Below, piece after piece: positions 23,573-35,113 of a stretch of DNA of 46,371 nucleotides. Positions within the stretch are counted from its first letter, which is position 1. Every line of letters starts with the position of its first letter. The notes beneath the pieces were generated by a model, which worked only from the letters and a program-made list of their open reading frames with translations, did not search any database and was not told where the DNA came from. This stretch comes from Cytidiella melzeri (lineage: Eukaryota > Basidiomycota > Agaricomycetes > Polyporales > Irpicaceae). Both the position numbers and the translations under genes were made by a program. The stretch covers positions 1 to 46,371 of the forward strand of contig JABYQR010000341.1 of the NCBI GenBank assembly GCA_022592445.1. The letters run 5' to 3'.

Positions 23573-24092
23573 ACGGCGGACTGTAGAATTGGGCACGTTT
23601 CTTGTCGATTTGAGTTGTGTATACCTTGGTTGGTTAATGTTACTACGGTGTTAGTATGTGTGCTGTGTTGGTTAGCAGACGATGACGATGTGGGCGCTCC
23701 GTCGAACGAAAGGTCACGTTCTCGCCATTGCACTAGCCCTGACATGGAAGCCGACCACGTTGTTGCCTGTTCACGTCAGTATGTCTGCGCGTTGGTACTT
23801 GCTGCGTGCTGAACTGTAGACTTTTTCCCCCAGATGCATGTGCAAAGGCAGTCACGTTCGTTGTTTTCGAGCGTGATTAGTACTGTCCCAGCTGATCTAG
23901 CAAGGACGGCGTCAGGAAAGAAGGCCAATCAGTCACAGAACATCACAGTCCGCACGGAATCATATGCTGAGAATTCGAAGCACCAGTCTTCTCAGCTTCA
24001 TCCATTCTTATACATATACATATAATAATATTCCCCAAATGCATCGTGCTCCCCTCCCCAGCTAGCAGCGGCCTCCCCCCTCAGCCTGCGCC
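23573..24092. other. Intergenic, 520 bases, with lipase promoter
   Basis: 3' flank of glutaminase copy B, then the promoter of the lipase. An AT-rich TATA-like run (CATATACATATAATAATATT) lies around 24011-24031, some 60-80 bases before the lipase ATG. No coding signal. Confidence 0.5.
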
Positions 24093-25354
24093 ATGATGGC
24101 CGTCCTCAACCTCGTGCCCGCCCTTTTCACCCTCGCCACCACCGTCGCCGCCCGCCCTCTCCTCCCTCGCCAGGCCATCTCTCCCCTCTCCGCCTCTGCC
24201 ATCGCCGCCTTCGCTCCGTACACCCACTACGCCAGCACAGCCTACTGCACCCCGTCCACCACCCTCACCTGGTCTTGCGGGGCGAATTGCGAAGCCAACC
24301 CGTCCTTCAAGCCCGTCGCGTCCGGCGGCGACGGCACTGACGTCCAATTTTGTCAGTAACACTCTCCTTTCGTCTTCTTTCCTTCTTGCAAACCACAATG
24401 TGAGTTGCTCATTGCGGGAGGGATTCGACTACAGGGTATGTCGGGTACGATCCAACGTTGAGGACCGTCATCGTCGCCCACCAGGGCACGAACACCAGCT
24501 CTTTGTAAGTTTACATACATAGTTCAAGTGCCCGCAGCTGAACACTACATTCTCAATTTCCCCTTCCAGCGTGGCCGAACTAACCGACATTGACATTGTC
24601 AAAGAGACTCTCGATTCGACGCTGTTCCCTGGCGTACCGTCTGACGTGGAGGTCCACTCCGGATTCGCAAACGAACAAGCCAAGTGAGGTTTCGCGTATG
24701 TGGGGCAGCTTCACACTCATTCAGTTACATTTTCTCTAGGACCGCCACGCAGATTCTCTCCGCAGTGCAAACAGCCTTGTCCGAGAACGGCGCGAGCAGC
24801 GTGACGTTAGTGGGCCACTCGCTCGGTAAACCAAGAAAAAACCCCCGCATTGCTTTCCTTTTCCATCCCACTCACTTGTGTACTTTGTTTTTCAGGCGCG
24901 GCAATCTCTCTGTTAGACGCAGTCTTCCTTCCCCTCCACCTCCCCTCCACTACCAAATTCAAAACCGTCCTGTACGGTCTTCCCCGAGTTGGCAACCAAG
25001 ATTTCGCAAACTACGTCGACGCACACAACCCCACTCTCCAACTCACCCATGTCAATAACCTCGAAGACCCTGTCCCCATCCTCCCAGGCATGTTCTTGGG
25101 GTTCCATCATCCCTCGGGGGAGGTGCACATCTCAGATTCGGGAGGCTCGGATGCTTGGGAGAGTTGTCCTGGTATGTACTACCTCCCTCATTTTTTCTTG
25201 GTTCTTTGGGGGGAGAGCTAAAGGGGGAACGAAATAACAATCAGGTCAAGATAACCCGAGCACGCTGTGTATCGTCGGAGACGTTCCCAATATCTTTGAG
25301 AGCGACGAGTCGGACCATGACGGGCCGTACGACGGAATTGAGATAGGGTGCTGA
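24093..25354 (+). CDS. Secreted class 3 (fungal type) lipase
   Basis: Exons 24093-24351, 24435-24504, 24570-24683, 24740-24825, 24896-25171 and 25245-25354 (915 bases, 304 residues). A signal peptide (AVLNLVPALFTLATTVAA) and RPLLPRQ Kex2-like site are followed by an alpha/beta-hydrolase with WYVGYDP, VAHQGTN (oxyanion strand), the nucleophile elbow GHSLG (Ser175; the last Gly codon is split by an intron), NNLEDPVP (Asp234) and DHDGPY (His293), completing the Ser-Asp-His triad. Cysteines in YCTP, SCGANCEA and the terminal IGC resemble the disulphide pattern of filamentous-fungal lipases and feruloyl-esterase-like members. It should hydrolyse acylglycerol or related esters outside the cell. ATG at 24093 or 24096 gives the same leader. 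Confidence 0.9.
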
Positions 25355-25372
25355 CATAACGGTGTCTTCACT

Positions 25373-25660
25373 CTACATAGTGAACTTGGACATGTCGCTT
25401 TCGAAATGCAATATCTTATCACCTATATCCCGTAACACTCCCACCCATTTACCCTCCTGCGGCACATCAGTTTTCCTGTAACATTCCAGGATACCTTCGT
25501 ATACATCCACAATTTTGTTACAAAGAGCATCAGGTGTGTCTGGTTCTGGATGTTGCCAAAATGCCGAGTTGGGATTGGGATTGGCAGGAAGCTTCTTCTC
25601 ATGCTTTGACACCGCGGGGAGAAGTGCTTGCAGGTGCTGAAGATATTGGAGTTGTGCCAA
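25373..25660 (-). other. Uncertain ORF in CpG-poor islet
   Basis: A 95-residue open frame (MAQLQYLQHLQALLPAV... ending SDMSKFTM) with no recognised domain. It starts 18 bases beyond the lipase stop on the opposite strand. The flanking DNA up to about 26.27 kb is very poor in CpG compared with the rest of the window, and open stretches in other frames upstream (25423-26006) suggest a decayed coding or transposon sequence rather than a working gene. Confidence 0.3.
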
Positions 25661-26270
25661 AGAACCAAAGCTGTGACTGGCTTTTCAAGTGATTGGGAAG
25701 GAGGGGAAGGAATCACAGGAGGCCTCTTTTTCCACATTTTCCATTTTGCAACTGCATTTTCAGGCCGGACGTAGGATTATTTCCCCCATATTTCCACCAG
25801 ACCCTTCTCCATTGTTTCCTGGGCTCCCAACATGGCTTTGATGAACTCTCTGGGGAGACTTCATTGGGATCTGGACCACGTGCTTGACAGTGATGGGTGC
25901 TTTGGTTGTCATTGTTGATCTTGCTGCCTAGTAGCAGCAGTGGATGGGTCAGATGGAATGGAGGAACTTGAATGTTGTCAGTGACTGCTTTTTGGTCATG
26001 ATGCAATCTAAAGCACTACAATGTTGCATAGTCAACTAAGTTGATCCCTCGTCTTGTGAGAACAGGGGGCCCGAGGACAATGTGTTTGTCTGTAGTACTT
26101 GGTGAATCCTAACTGTGATGGCCACATGGTGCAGCAAATACAGTCACTGTATGGAATACACCAGAGACAATGGTGATGGCCAACATGGAAGGGATTGAGA
26201 AATGCATGACAAGGATGTTGAAAAATTGTGATGTGGAAAGACAATAAGACCAGCTGTTTATCCTGTGTTG
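25480..26270. other. CpG-depleted islet, probable decayed repeat
   Basis: By eye, CG dinucleotides are rare here while CA and TG are common; flanking genes are CpG-rich. Where the segment can be compared with its relative at 16.5 kb, several CG sites have become TG or CA. That fits mutation of methylated cytosines in a silenced repeat. I cannot name the original element. Confidence 0.5.
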
Positions 26271-26290
26271 TAGTACTACGTATGGGAGAT
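26109..26290 (-). pseudogene. Decayed copy of the small secreted protein
   Basis: The ATG at 26207 opens a 32-residue frame, MHFSIPSMLAITIVSGVFH..., whose GVFHTVTVFAAP matches AVFHTVTVAAVP of the protein at 16525-16842. Homology continues about 80 bases upstream of the ATG (CAGCTGGTCTTATTGTCTTT versus CAGCTGTCTTACTATCTCT). Only the signal peptide remains; the frame stops right after it and the basic, repeat-bearing part is absent. It may be a remnant, or a very small gene spliced to an exon I cannot see. Confidence 0.6.
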
Positions 26291-26684
26291 TCGCGAGTCT
26301 TGACGCTATATGTATGTTCCACATATCAATCTACAGGTCAGGAGCCCTGACAGCCGACTGCGCATTCTGTCTTTCGCATAACCAAGTCGGCTTATGAGCT
26401 TCAATGCTGGCAGTACAACTACGTACCAGGCCTTTGGGTTCCACCTGAGTACGAGCTATGTGTCCTTTATTCCCACATTCGACATAGACAGCTATTCCTA
26501 ATTGATCGTTGGCTATATGCGAGGCGTGCGGAGTAGCTGCATATGGCTGGGTGAGCAAACATAGGTGTGTGCCCCTAAAACACAGCCCGTCTCTTATGAA
26601 AGCCCGCTCGAACATGCCTATTTGTTTTGTGCAAGTATCACCGCTACGTGTCCTTCCTTCCTCTCCATATTGAGTGTTGAGGCG
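26291..26684. other. Intergenic, 394 bases
   Basis: 3' flank of RPB9. Short open frames only; nothing recognised. Confidence 0.45.
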
Positions 26685-27324
26685 TTACTCCATGTCAGGT
26701 CTACTATCCGCTGCCAGCGTTGGATCGGTGAAACTGTGGCTGCATTTTGAGCAGACGTAGAAGAGTATCATTCTGGTCTCCCTTCGTTTCGATTGGTCCT
26801 GAAAATAGACGGCGCTAAGCAGCGCCTTAGCAGACCGTTGAAGGAGTGAGGTCTACAAGAGTGCGGGACTTACTCGTCGTGGCCGCAGCTCGGACAGACC
26901 TTCTGTGCGTGAGCCTACATCGGAAATGAAGCTTCGATCTATCCAGCTGGTAACTGTGGTCTTACCAGTGTCGTGTCCGTACCAAGATCGCGGGTGATTC
27001 CAACTTTCTCCCTGCAAGTGATCAGCGTTCAGCGACCGCGGTTGAGAGAAAGTGCTATGCCATGCAGGATGACATACTTTGTCACCGTAAGCAAATCATT
27101 TCGATATACACACTGGTTCTCCCCGTCCTCGTCGTACGGGCATATCCTACATGCATAGAGCATGGCACGGCGTTCTGGGTCGGCTTTGGGGTAGAGAAGG
27201 TTGTTGCATTCTGAGCAGAAGTGCAGTGAGGCCTTTGTGAGCCAGAATTAATTAAGATGCAGACGGTGAGAGCAGTTCCATGTTAGCAGAGAGTAGCCAG
27301 AAAATCTGAACGAGCACTGACCAT
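26685..27324 (-). CDS. RPB9: RNA polymerase II subunit RPB9
   Basis: Exons 27324-27322, 27232-27078, 27011-26966, 26914-26874 and 26814-26685 give 375 bases (124 residues; family about 120-125). Two zinc ribbons: the N-terminal Zn1 has FCSECNNLLYPKADPE and YACRICPY; the C-terminal Zn2 has VCPSCGHDDAVYFQDQSKR and FYVCSKCSHSF. All eight zinc-binding cysteines and the QDQSKRRE loop typical of Rpb9/TFIIS ribbons are present. Rpb9 sits at the jaw of Pol II and aids start-site choice, fidelity and TFIIS-stimulated cleavage. The first exon appears to be the ATG alone, spliced (GTCAGT donor) to GCCTCACTGCAC to give MASLHF; this is inferred from frame and family N-termini. The intron before the last exon carries an inverted GGCGCT/AGCGCC repeat next to its acceptor. 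Confidence 0.9.
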
Positions 27325-28230
27325 GATGGCGTGAAGTAAGTACCTCGGGGGAATCACAGTCAGCTCAGACGCCCATTTGGGCAGTGGGCGCCCCGCCCCT
27401 TGCCAATTCAGATCTCGTTGTGCCACCAGTCACGGCGCAGCCTGAGCCGCACCGCCTTCTTCGTTGTCTACAGTCTACTATCAAGTCATGATACTACCAC
27501 CAATCGAGATGTAGTTGAGTGTGTACCACCGAACCTCTGCACCTGCCTCCACTGCTTGCTTCTAATGGCCCTTAACATGTCCAGAAATCATTCCTGTCTG
27601 AATACATCATCGAGTCACAAGTCAGCTACATGATGGTCTGAGCTGCGACGTTACATATGCAAGGTGAAGACTGAGGGGGTATACCTGTTGGCTCGCACGA
27701 AAAGAACAGAGCTCCTCGCCTGACATGCAAGTCGCAGCATCAGAAGATATAGTCAACAACTCTGCCAGTGCGTGCCGTCACGGGCAGTGGCGCGGGCTGA
27801 CAAACCTCTGCTTTGTTCTCAACACAGAAGAGTAGTTTTGCATTCCTCCGTGGACCGATGTTCGGGCCAGGTAAAATAGTTCCAGCACGTCCTTGTGATA
27901 CCTGTACTGATTTGTCTGTTCCTTTTGTCTTGGGACTAGGTTTAGGTGCGAAGCTCAAAAGGGAAGAAGCGCATCACGTACTCTGATTCGTATCTTCGAG
28001 TTCTTCTGTGGTAGAGCTGAGCTCCGAAACTGCAATTGTCTTACATTCAACCGCTGGCGCCGGACGCTTTTATGCGCTGGAATGTTGGCCGAATACAAAA
28101 GAAACGTCGCATGCAAAACGGACCTCTCTGGCACCCATCTCTTGGTCCTTCCTACAGGCAGCGGCCTTGGACTACTTGTCAGCTGTTGTCAAGGTGAATC
28201 GGTGGTATCTTGGCTATTGCCAGAAGAGAC
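27325..28230. other. Intergenic, about 900 bases
   Basis: Divergent region between RPB9 and the fungalysin. Several open frames (for example 27740-27958 minus, 28008-28244 plus) do not join into a recognisable protein. Confidence 0.4.
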
Positions 28231-30430
28231 ATGGCGGCTGGTAACACTCTTTCGTTCTTCACGACATTCGTTCTCTGCACCCTTTTCCTTATCACGTTCG
28301 TTTCTGCCACGCCGTTGCACCACGCCAAGCACTTGAGGCACTCTACTCATCGCACTCGCAAGCTTAAGCGCGGTGTCATGCTCGAATCCTACCACCCTGC
28401 ATCTTCCTTCGAAGTCAGTGACTCTAAATTCACATTTTCGGAGTTCACTAACCTTGCTACATGAATAAGACCTTCTCGTTAGGGATTGATCATCCGCTAT
28501 ATAAGCGTGCAGACGCTACTCTCCAGGAATCTGCTGCTGCGTTCGCTCAGACTCGCCTCCACATCCAATCTCACGCCGTTCACGTCCGCTCCATCTTAGA
28601 AGGCGAAACAGCGAAACATGCGTATATTCAGCAGCAGATCAATAACATCACCGTCGCAAATGCGCTAGCTAATGTTGCCTTTAACAACGCCAACAAGATC
28701 GTTGCGTTTGGATCTTCGTTCATCTCGGACGGTCAGTTACAGTGTGCGTTCCAACAAGTGATCTAGCATTGAGGATGGATGTTGTCTAGCCAAAGCTCCT
28801 TCTACAGCACCCACCGTGCGCTCTCAAGACGCCATACTCAACGCTGAACAGCAACTCGGCGGCAAATATGACAACGTCACGTATCCTGCTCCATCGTTGC
28901 AGTACTTTGCAAAGCAAGATGGCTCAATTGTGCTCACACATGTATTTCACGTCACAAACGATACCGTCGGAACGTATTACGAAGCTTTCGTTGACGCTCA
29001 CTCCGGGGAGCTCGTCTCGGTCACTGATTTCGTGGCGCAAGCTACTGTACGTATCCTGTTATTCCTCCCTCGACGCCTGTCACAGTGATCACACCTGCAG
29101 TATCGCGTTCTCCCCGTGGAAAAGGAAGTCCTCTCCGAAGGATTTGAAGATTTGACGAATCCGTGGGATTCTGCAGCATCCCCTTTGGGCTGGCATAATG
29201 ATGGAAAGACAGCTTCGTCCTCTACTGCGTAAGCCTTCCGTTTAACTTGATTATGGTTTGCTTACCTGGTGCCCAGTGGCAACAACGCCATTAGCTATCA
29301 ATCTATCCAGTCGAATCCCGCCCCCCAGTCTGGCGAAGCCTTGCAATTTCTGTACACTCAGGACCCGACACAAGACCCTTCTGTTCAGATCAATTTAGAT
29401 GCCGCGCTAGTCAATGTGTTCTACCTGGTCAACACGGTGCACGATTTCGCTTACCGATACGGGTTTACAGAGCCTGCCTTCAATTTCCAGACGGACAACT
29501 TCAACAAGAGCGGCAAAGGCAACGATCGTGTACTTGCTTCCGTCCAAACTTCTCCTGGTACCGATGACGCATTTTTCGCGACTATGGCAGACGGCATCAA
29601 CGGGCAACTGCGTCTGTACATTTTTGATTACACAGATCCAAGGAGAGATAGTGCTTTAGAGAACGATATTGCCGTCCATGAGGTGTGTGCTGATATGCAA
29701 TGGGAGGAAGATTGCATACTAACATCAACTGCGGTGGCACAGACTACTCATGGCATCACTAATCGTTTGACAGGAGGTGGTACGGCTGCATGTCTCCAGT
29801 CACTTGAATCAGGTGGACTCGGCGAAGGTTGGTCAGACACGATGGCAGAGTACGTCTCTATAACTTCTTTCGTGCTAACTCATCTAACATTGTGTCGTCA
29901 GTTGGGTTCACCAGACAACTTCCACGATCTCAGACTTTGTCCTCGGTCCGTATGTCATGAACAACACCGCAGGTTTCCGGTCGTACCCATATTCTACCAG
30001 TAACCAAACCAACCCTCTCACGTACTCTTCCATCGCTTCACGAACTGAGGTTCATGCCATTGGCGAGGTATGGGCGAATATTCTGCACAATGTTCTCGCC
30101 GGTCTCGTGAGTGTCTACGGCTTCGCTCAGGATGCACGAACGAACCCTTCGTAAGCAATTCAGCGCGTTCCACGATATACACGAGAGTATTGACATTTCC
30201 TCAGCGGAGAAGCAGGAAACATCGTATTCATGCATCTTTTCATGGACTCTCTTCCCCTTCAGCCTTGCAATCCAACATTCGTCAACGCCCGCGACGCGTG
30301 GATTCAAGCAGACTTCAATCGCTATCAAGGCGCAAACAAGTGTACGCTGTGGCATGTCTTCGCCAGCCGAGGTCTTGGCAGCAAAGCTGCGAATTACACA
30401 GACGACTTCACTGTTCCTCAAGGATGCTGA
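28231..30430 (+). CDS. Fungalysin, secreted M36 metallopeptidase
   Basis: Exons 28231-28413, 28470-28731, 28790-29046, 29101-29228, 29277-29682, 29743-29849, 29902-30150 and 30205-30430 (1818 bases, 605 residues), the usual preproenzyme length. Signal peptide (FFTTFVLCTLFLITFVSA), then a propeptide with the FTP-type fold (HPLYKRADATLQESAAAF; VANALANVAFNN). The zinc site HETTH (411-415) is split by an intron exactly between Glu and Thr; the third ligand Glu440 is in GLGEGWSD. VHAIGEVWANILHNV and NPTFVNARDAWIQAD are further M36 blocks. Secreted as a zymogen and self-processed in known members; degrades extracellular protein. An in-frame ATG lies at 28210, but 28231 puts the signal peptide nearer the start. 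It is convergent with the RdRP gene, 258 bases away. Confidence 0.9.
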
Positions 30431-30688
30431 TGCGATTACGTCCCACTGCCCTCGTTATCACTTCTTGGTTCGTTTGATATATATCCTTAGCACCTCGATA
30501 CCCCACGATGCATTCGCTTTCCCTCTTTCACAGAGGATGACACGTTATAATAAGAATCCATAGAATCCAAACTCATGATTGTACTCGTTGAAATTCCAAT
30601 TCGCAAAAGGTATCCTATTGTATTTCTTGTCAGTCTCTCACTGCAGCTCATTATTGAAGAACGTACCAATCATATCGCGTATCAGTTA

Positions 30689-33600
30689 TTACTCCAACAA
30701 CAATGCATCTTGGGACAGAACGCGAACTGCGGCTGCTGGCACGTTCATCACCTCCGCGAACTCGGCAGTGAAAGCCTTCGGCACATTTTTCGACGCCTTA
30801 ATAGCACACAACGCCTGGAACGCTACTGCCCAAGCAAATTTCGCTGACCTGGTATAGGCGCACGACGCCCGCACGCTCTCCAGATGCTTAAACTCCCGAA
30901 GCATTGGGCAACCTTCAGGTCCCTCGACAAATCGCTTTGCCAGCGCCAGCTTCTTCTTCGTCTCGCTTTTTCGCCTCTCCTCTCTCTGGTACTTGTCCTC
31001 GTATTTAGCGGAAGAAGGTGGGCACACTGCCTGACTCCAATCTCCGAAGCAGTCCTCAACATGCTTCCTGACTTCGTCAAGTTCGGCTCGATAGTCAGGA
31101 ACAGTGGTCTGCAGAGCTTCACTCCAAGGTTTTTTAAGGTCACTATCCGAGGATTGCTGCTCAGGCACGCCCTTTCCCATCTGCCTATACTTCTCGGTAA
31201 GAGCTTTCTTGATACGATTGCCTTCTTTGAGCAGCTCTTCCAGGATGAAGGGCCCGTCGGGATTCTGGCGTCTTGGACGGACTATCTGTTCGTTATCCGG
31301 TCCTCCGAGACACACAGGTGCATCCCAGCCATACTTCTTCCACTGCTTATCCTCCTGGTAGACCTCTTCTTTGAGGACTAGTCCAGACTTGCGAGAATCG
31401 AGAATAGTTGTAAACCTCACGAAGCAAGCTCAATGAAACGAGACCTTGTAGATGCAGAATAGGACTTACATGAACGCGTTGCGGATGGTGGCTGGGTGAT
31501 TGTATCCGAATTGGTAGATGGCGTTGCCGTGAAACTTCGAGTAAATACCGGTCCTGTTTTCTGTAAGCCCGGTGAGTAGGTGTTCACGAAGAATTGTGTC
31601 TTGAGCCTTGGAATCAGCACGGTCCATGCGATGAAGTACCGTTGCCACGGTCGGCACCGCACTCAGAGGCTCGAAGTTACTCATAAGATGATGGGGTTCC
31701 CTAACCATGTCGGGTTGCTTGAACGCGTTAACAATCTCGGGATCCCAGATGCACACGGCGGTGTCTGTAACATAACATAAGCAATTTGAGTGATCGCCTG
31801 AAACAGAGCGTGGGCGGACAGACCTCCATCGACATCTGGATGATTTTGCTGTCAGTGCCAAATGTGAATGAGATGACTGTACTGATACATACCACCGCCA
31901 GCTAACATGCTTGGTAGGGATTCGTCGCCCTGGACCGGCACCACGAGAACATCTTTGTACTGCGCTAGCTCTGGTAGGTAAACTGCTGTGACCTACAGTG
32001 ACATGGTCATCATCCAAGGCATTCACTATACGCGGTTAGAATATACCTTCTGCACGTCAGACGCGACACGCGTCGGATTCCGAAAAAGCTGCGCATATTT
32101 AGCATGATTATATGTGGTTGTGTTGAGCGGAGAGACCTACAAGAACTTCGCCTAGAATAGTGCGTGCATCTGCCTCCACGAGTGGGTCCTTGAGATAGTC
32201 GCTTGAGGTAAAGTGTACCTGGCCCGGTTTGAGAAGGCTGGTTGGGTCTAGGAAAGGTGGATCAGATGGCACCGAGAGCGCAACGTGGTGAACGTACCAG
32301 GTATTATGAAAACTTCTGCAGAAGCCGGGATGACGATACGGAACCCGAGTATGAAGCGCTTGATAGTCTCTTCGAGAACCCTTTTGATATCCTCGTATAG
32401 GATGCGATCCTGCGTGGGAGAGAATCCCGCTTGCAGCCGTTCCAAAATCCTCTCTGCGATGGAGTAGGGAGGCGTATCGGTCCTGGAAGGAACAAACGCG
32501 GTGTCAGCAGAAGCCTGAGACGCGACTGGCGTTTCATCCTCCGTATCCGAGTCGTCGGAGTCCTCTCTGCGGTCTCTGGTCAACCCTAGAATGCGTCGCA
32601 TACCCATTGCGGTCCGCTGTAATCTTTGCATTGTAACACCAGAAGCTTTGTTGATCGCGTTCCAAAGCAAAGGCATAGCGCCAGGCCCGTCCCATTTGGT
32701 GAGGGCTTCAACTTCACGCTGAAGGCCCTCCTCCATCAGCCGAACAAACAGATCCTTCGGGACTTTGTTGTACTCGAGGTTCATGATGGTGTCCTTTGAA
32801 AGACGTGAAGGCGTCCAAACGCGGGCCGGTGCCACCAAGTCGAAGATCAAGTGCGCTCGATGAAGCTGCTTCAGGGTCCGCGAACTGAACTCCTTTGGAC
32901 TGACTAGATGAATCTTCTGCTGGGACTTGCGGATCCAAATGCTAGGAGGCTCGTCCAAGGACATATGCTCGGGATGCAAAGTCCAAACACCTTTGGAACC
33001 AAGGATACGGCCTTGGACAGCGGTCGGCCTCTCCGTGAAGCCAAGTTGCCTTCCAATCGCCACAAGGGCGCTCGCATTCATGAAGCCGCAACCATCAGTG
33101 AAGATCTTGCTGGCTGGGATGTTGTCTCCGACATGACGCGCGCCTGTACTCGTATCCTTGAGATGAGCGCGAGTTGAATACGCCAAGAGATGTGACTTAC
33201 AAACATCATCTATGATACAAATGTTCTCGGGTTTGAACTGCAAGATCGGCACTGAGGTAGACAGCGCGAGGTCGAAGCGAGTAGTCCATTTACTGATTTT
33301 CTGTTGAAGGACGAAGTTAGAAGCTACTCTTGCGCTCTTACGAAATCTCACCTGTTGTGAATTAAGCCGCATGGGGTTGTACCATTCAACAAGCTCCTCC
33401 AGCGACATGCGGTATTGATCACCTTCAGCAGGTTCGTCCTCTCGCTCGTAGTTCTCGTTAATTTCTACGAAGTAAAGCTTGCGGTCCTTAACCGCAAACG
33501 CCACAAACACGCGGCCGCACAAGACAAATTTCTGCATCAACAACTTCTTCAAACCCACCCAGTCCGTTCTCCACTGTTGAGGAACCTTCAGCTGGAGCAG

Positions 33601-35113
33601 TCGACGGGAGCCCAAGTAACGCGCAAAACGGAACGAACGGCCTATCTCCATTGCATCCAGTTGCAGATGGAACACCGGCGGCGGCGCATTATTTTGGGGG
33701 CCTGATGTTAGTTCCTGGGGCACGAGGCGAACGACCTGCTGGATCTTGCCGCCGTACCAGTTGGGTTGGTCATCCCACGTCCCCATGAGACCCAATCCAC
33801 GACTGTCGTGCTCCAAAAGGGCTAGCTGTTCTCGATGTAGCTCGTTACTGAAGAGAAATCGATTAGGGCATGTAATCCGCAAGCGAGAGATATCTCGTAC
33901 CAAAGAGCACTCCTCGTATATCCAGGCTTGCGATCCAACATAACGTCGATAACATAAGACGGGGCCATCTTCTTGGAGTTGTTGTCCATCGAAACCAGTT
34001 TGCGGAGCTTCTCGGCGTCGACGTCGGCCCATTGCCACCATCCTTTCGTCACACCTCGCGCGAGTTCATACTGAGTACCCCAGGAAAGCTTGAGATTGTC
34101 CATCAGTTCCTGAGCAGCGGTGTCGTGAGCGATGATGACATAACCGTCGTTTGACAGCTCCAGCATGGGTCCAGTAGGGACACCCTTTGTGTTCTTCCGA
34201 CTTGAGTTTGTTGCAGTACGTGTCCTGGGTGGGTCATCGGAGCGTGCGCGGTTAAGGCCAGGAGAAGCCAAGTTACCCATGAGAGTGGAAGGGCGCGCAG
34301 ATGAAGAAGTCCCGATGATGGGCATAGTCGCTGCACGAGGCAATCCAAGATCCTGGCGCAGCTGATGCGCTGACCTGTTCAACGGTAAGGGAGGGTGCTG
34401 GAAAATACAAGGGACACCTACTCTTCGTCATCGTCGTCGTCAGTATCGCTTGGTGGGTTACCTGAAAACGAGGAAGACGGTCCGTCGCCCTCGTCAGTTT
34501 TAATGCCCGTGTCGAGGCTTAGTTGAAGCCTTGTCACTAGTGAACGATGGGCTACAATGTCAAGGCTCACTCGTCATCGCCATCGTCAGAAGAACTGAGT
34601 TCCTGCAGGTCCTTCGATGTGAGAACAGACGAGCTCTCTAGAGAAAAGGATGATGGGCCATCGTAGTCATCGTAGTCTTCGATGTCTGTCGCAACAATTT
34701 CTTCCGACCCAGATTCCGATTCTGAGTCTGAATCTGGCACCTCTGTCCGCTTGTAAGACTTTCAATGTTGGTCAATGATCAGGCAAACTGTTACCAATGG
34801 GTGTAGTGGCTCGATGCCGTCGTGATGCAGCTGTCCGCTTCGAATTGATTATCTCCATTTACACTAGCGACGGAGATTTACATACGAGCTGCTGCACCGT
34901 TCCCTCGATCGCTATTGACTGCTTCAGACTGGGTCCCTGTGGGTCCGGCAACGACGTCAGCTGTGAAGCCATGCAGCGAAAGGTCGATGAGTTTCAAAAG
35001 GGCTTTGGCTTACCTGTTTGCATGACGCTCGCACTCGTTTGGCTCTCTTCGTCGGACCATTGTTGCGAGCCTTCCTCTGAGCCGTCGTCCGACAAGGATT
35101 CCGCTGGTAACAT
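30689..35113 (-). CDS. RNA-dependent RNA polymerase (RNA silencing, QDE-1/RDR type)
   Basis: Coding exons: 34749-34571, 34517-34422, 34374-33901, 33847-33352, 33300-33201, 33143-32298, 32247-32141, 32088-32047, 31992-31893, 31835-31824, 31764-31470 and 31415-30689 (3474 bases, 1157 residues). Three tentative 5' exons (35113-35014, 34960-34882, 34837-34795) keep phase and would give 1231 residues. The N-terminus is acidic (PDSDSESGSEE type). The polymerase core has FTDGCGFMNASAL, ILGSKGVWTLHP, SIWIRKSQQK, KPGQVHF, VLVVPVQGDESLPSMLAGG and the catalytic DVDGD triad of the double-psi beta-barrel RdRPs, then TAVCIWDPEIVNAF. In fungi such enzymes make double-stranded RNA for Dicer in quelling and transposon or virus control. 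The catalytic motif is assembled from three exons, the middle one only 12 bases. The N-terminal start is the least certain part. Confidence 0.88.

Noticed and set aside
24081..24398. Minus-strand Gly/Arg-rich frame over the lipase start
   Set aside because: Antisense of the signal peptide and N-terminus of the lipase; typical GC-rich shadow.
27740..27958. Minus-strand open frame upstream of RPB9
   Set aside because: No consistent splice to an upstream exon (the nearest would need an intron of about 30 bases) and no recognisable motif.
28082..28190. LLVLPTGSGLGLL looks like a helicase Walker A (PTGSGK)
   Set aside because: The essential Lys is replaced by Leu, no further helicase motif follows in any frame, and the stretch ends at the fungalysin promoter. 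Chance resemblance or a very old remnant; not annotated.
30579..30857. Plus-strand frame SYYSNNNASWDRTRTAAAGTF after the fungalysin stop
   Set aside because: It overlaps the 3' end of the RdRP on the other strand, which has family-consistent sequence; the fungalysin already ends normally at 30430.
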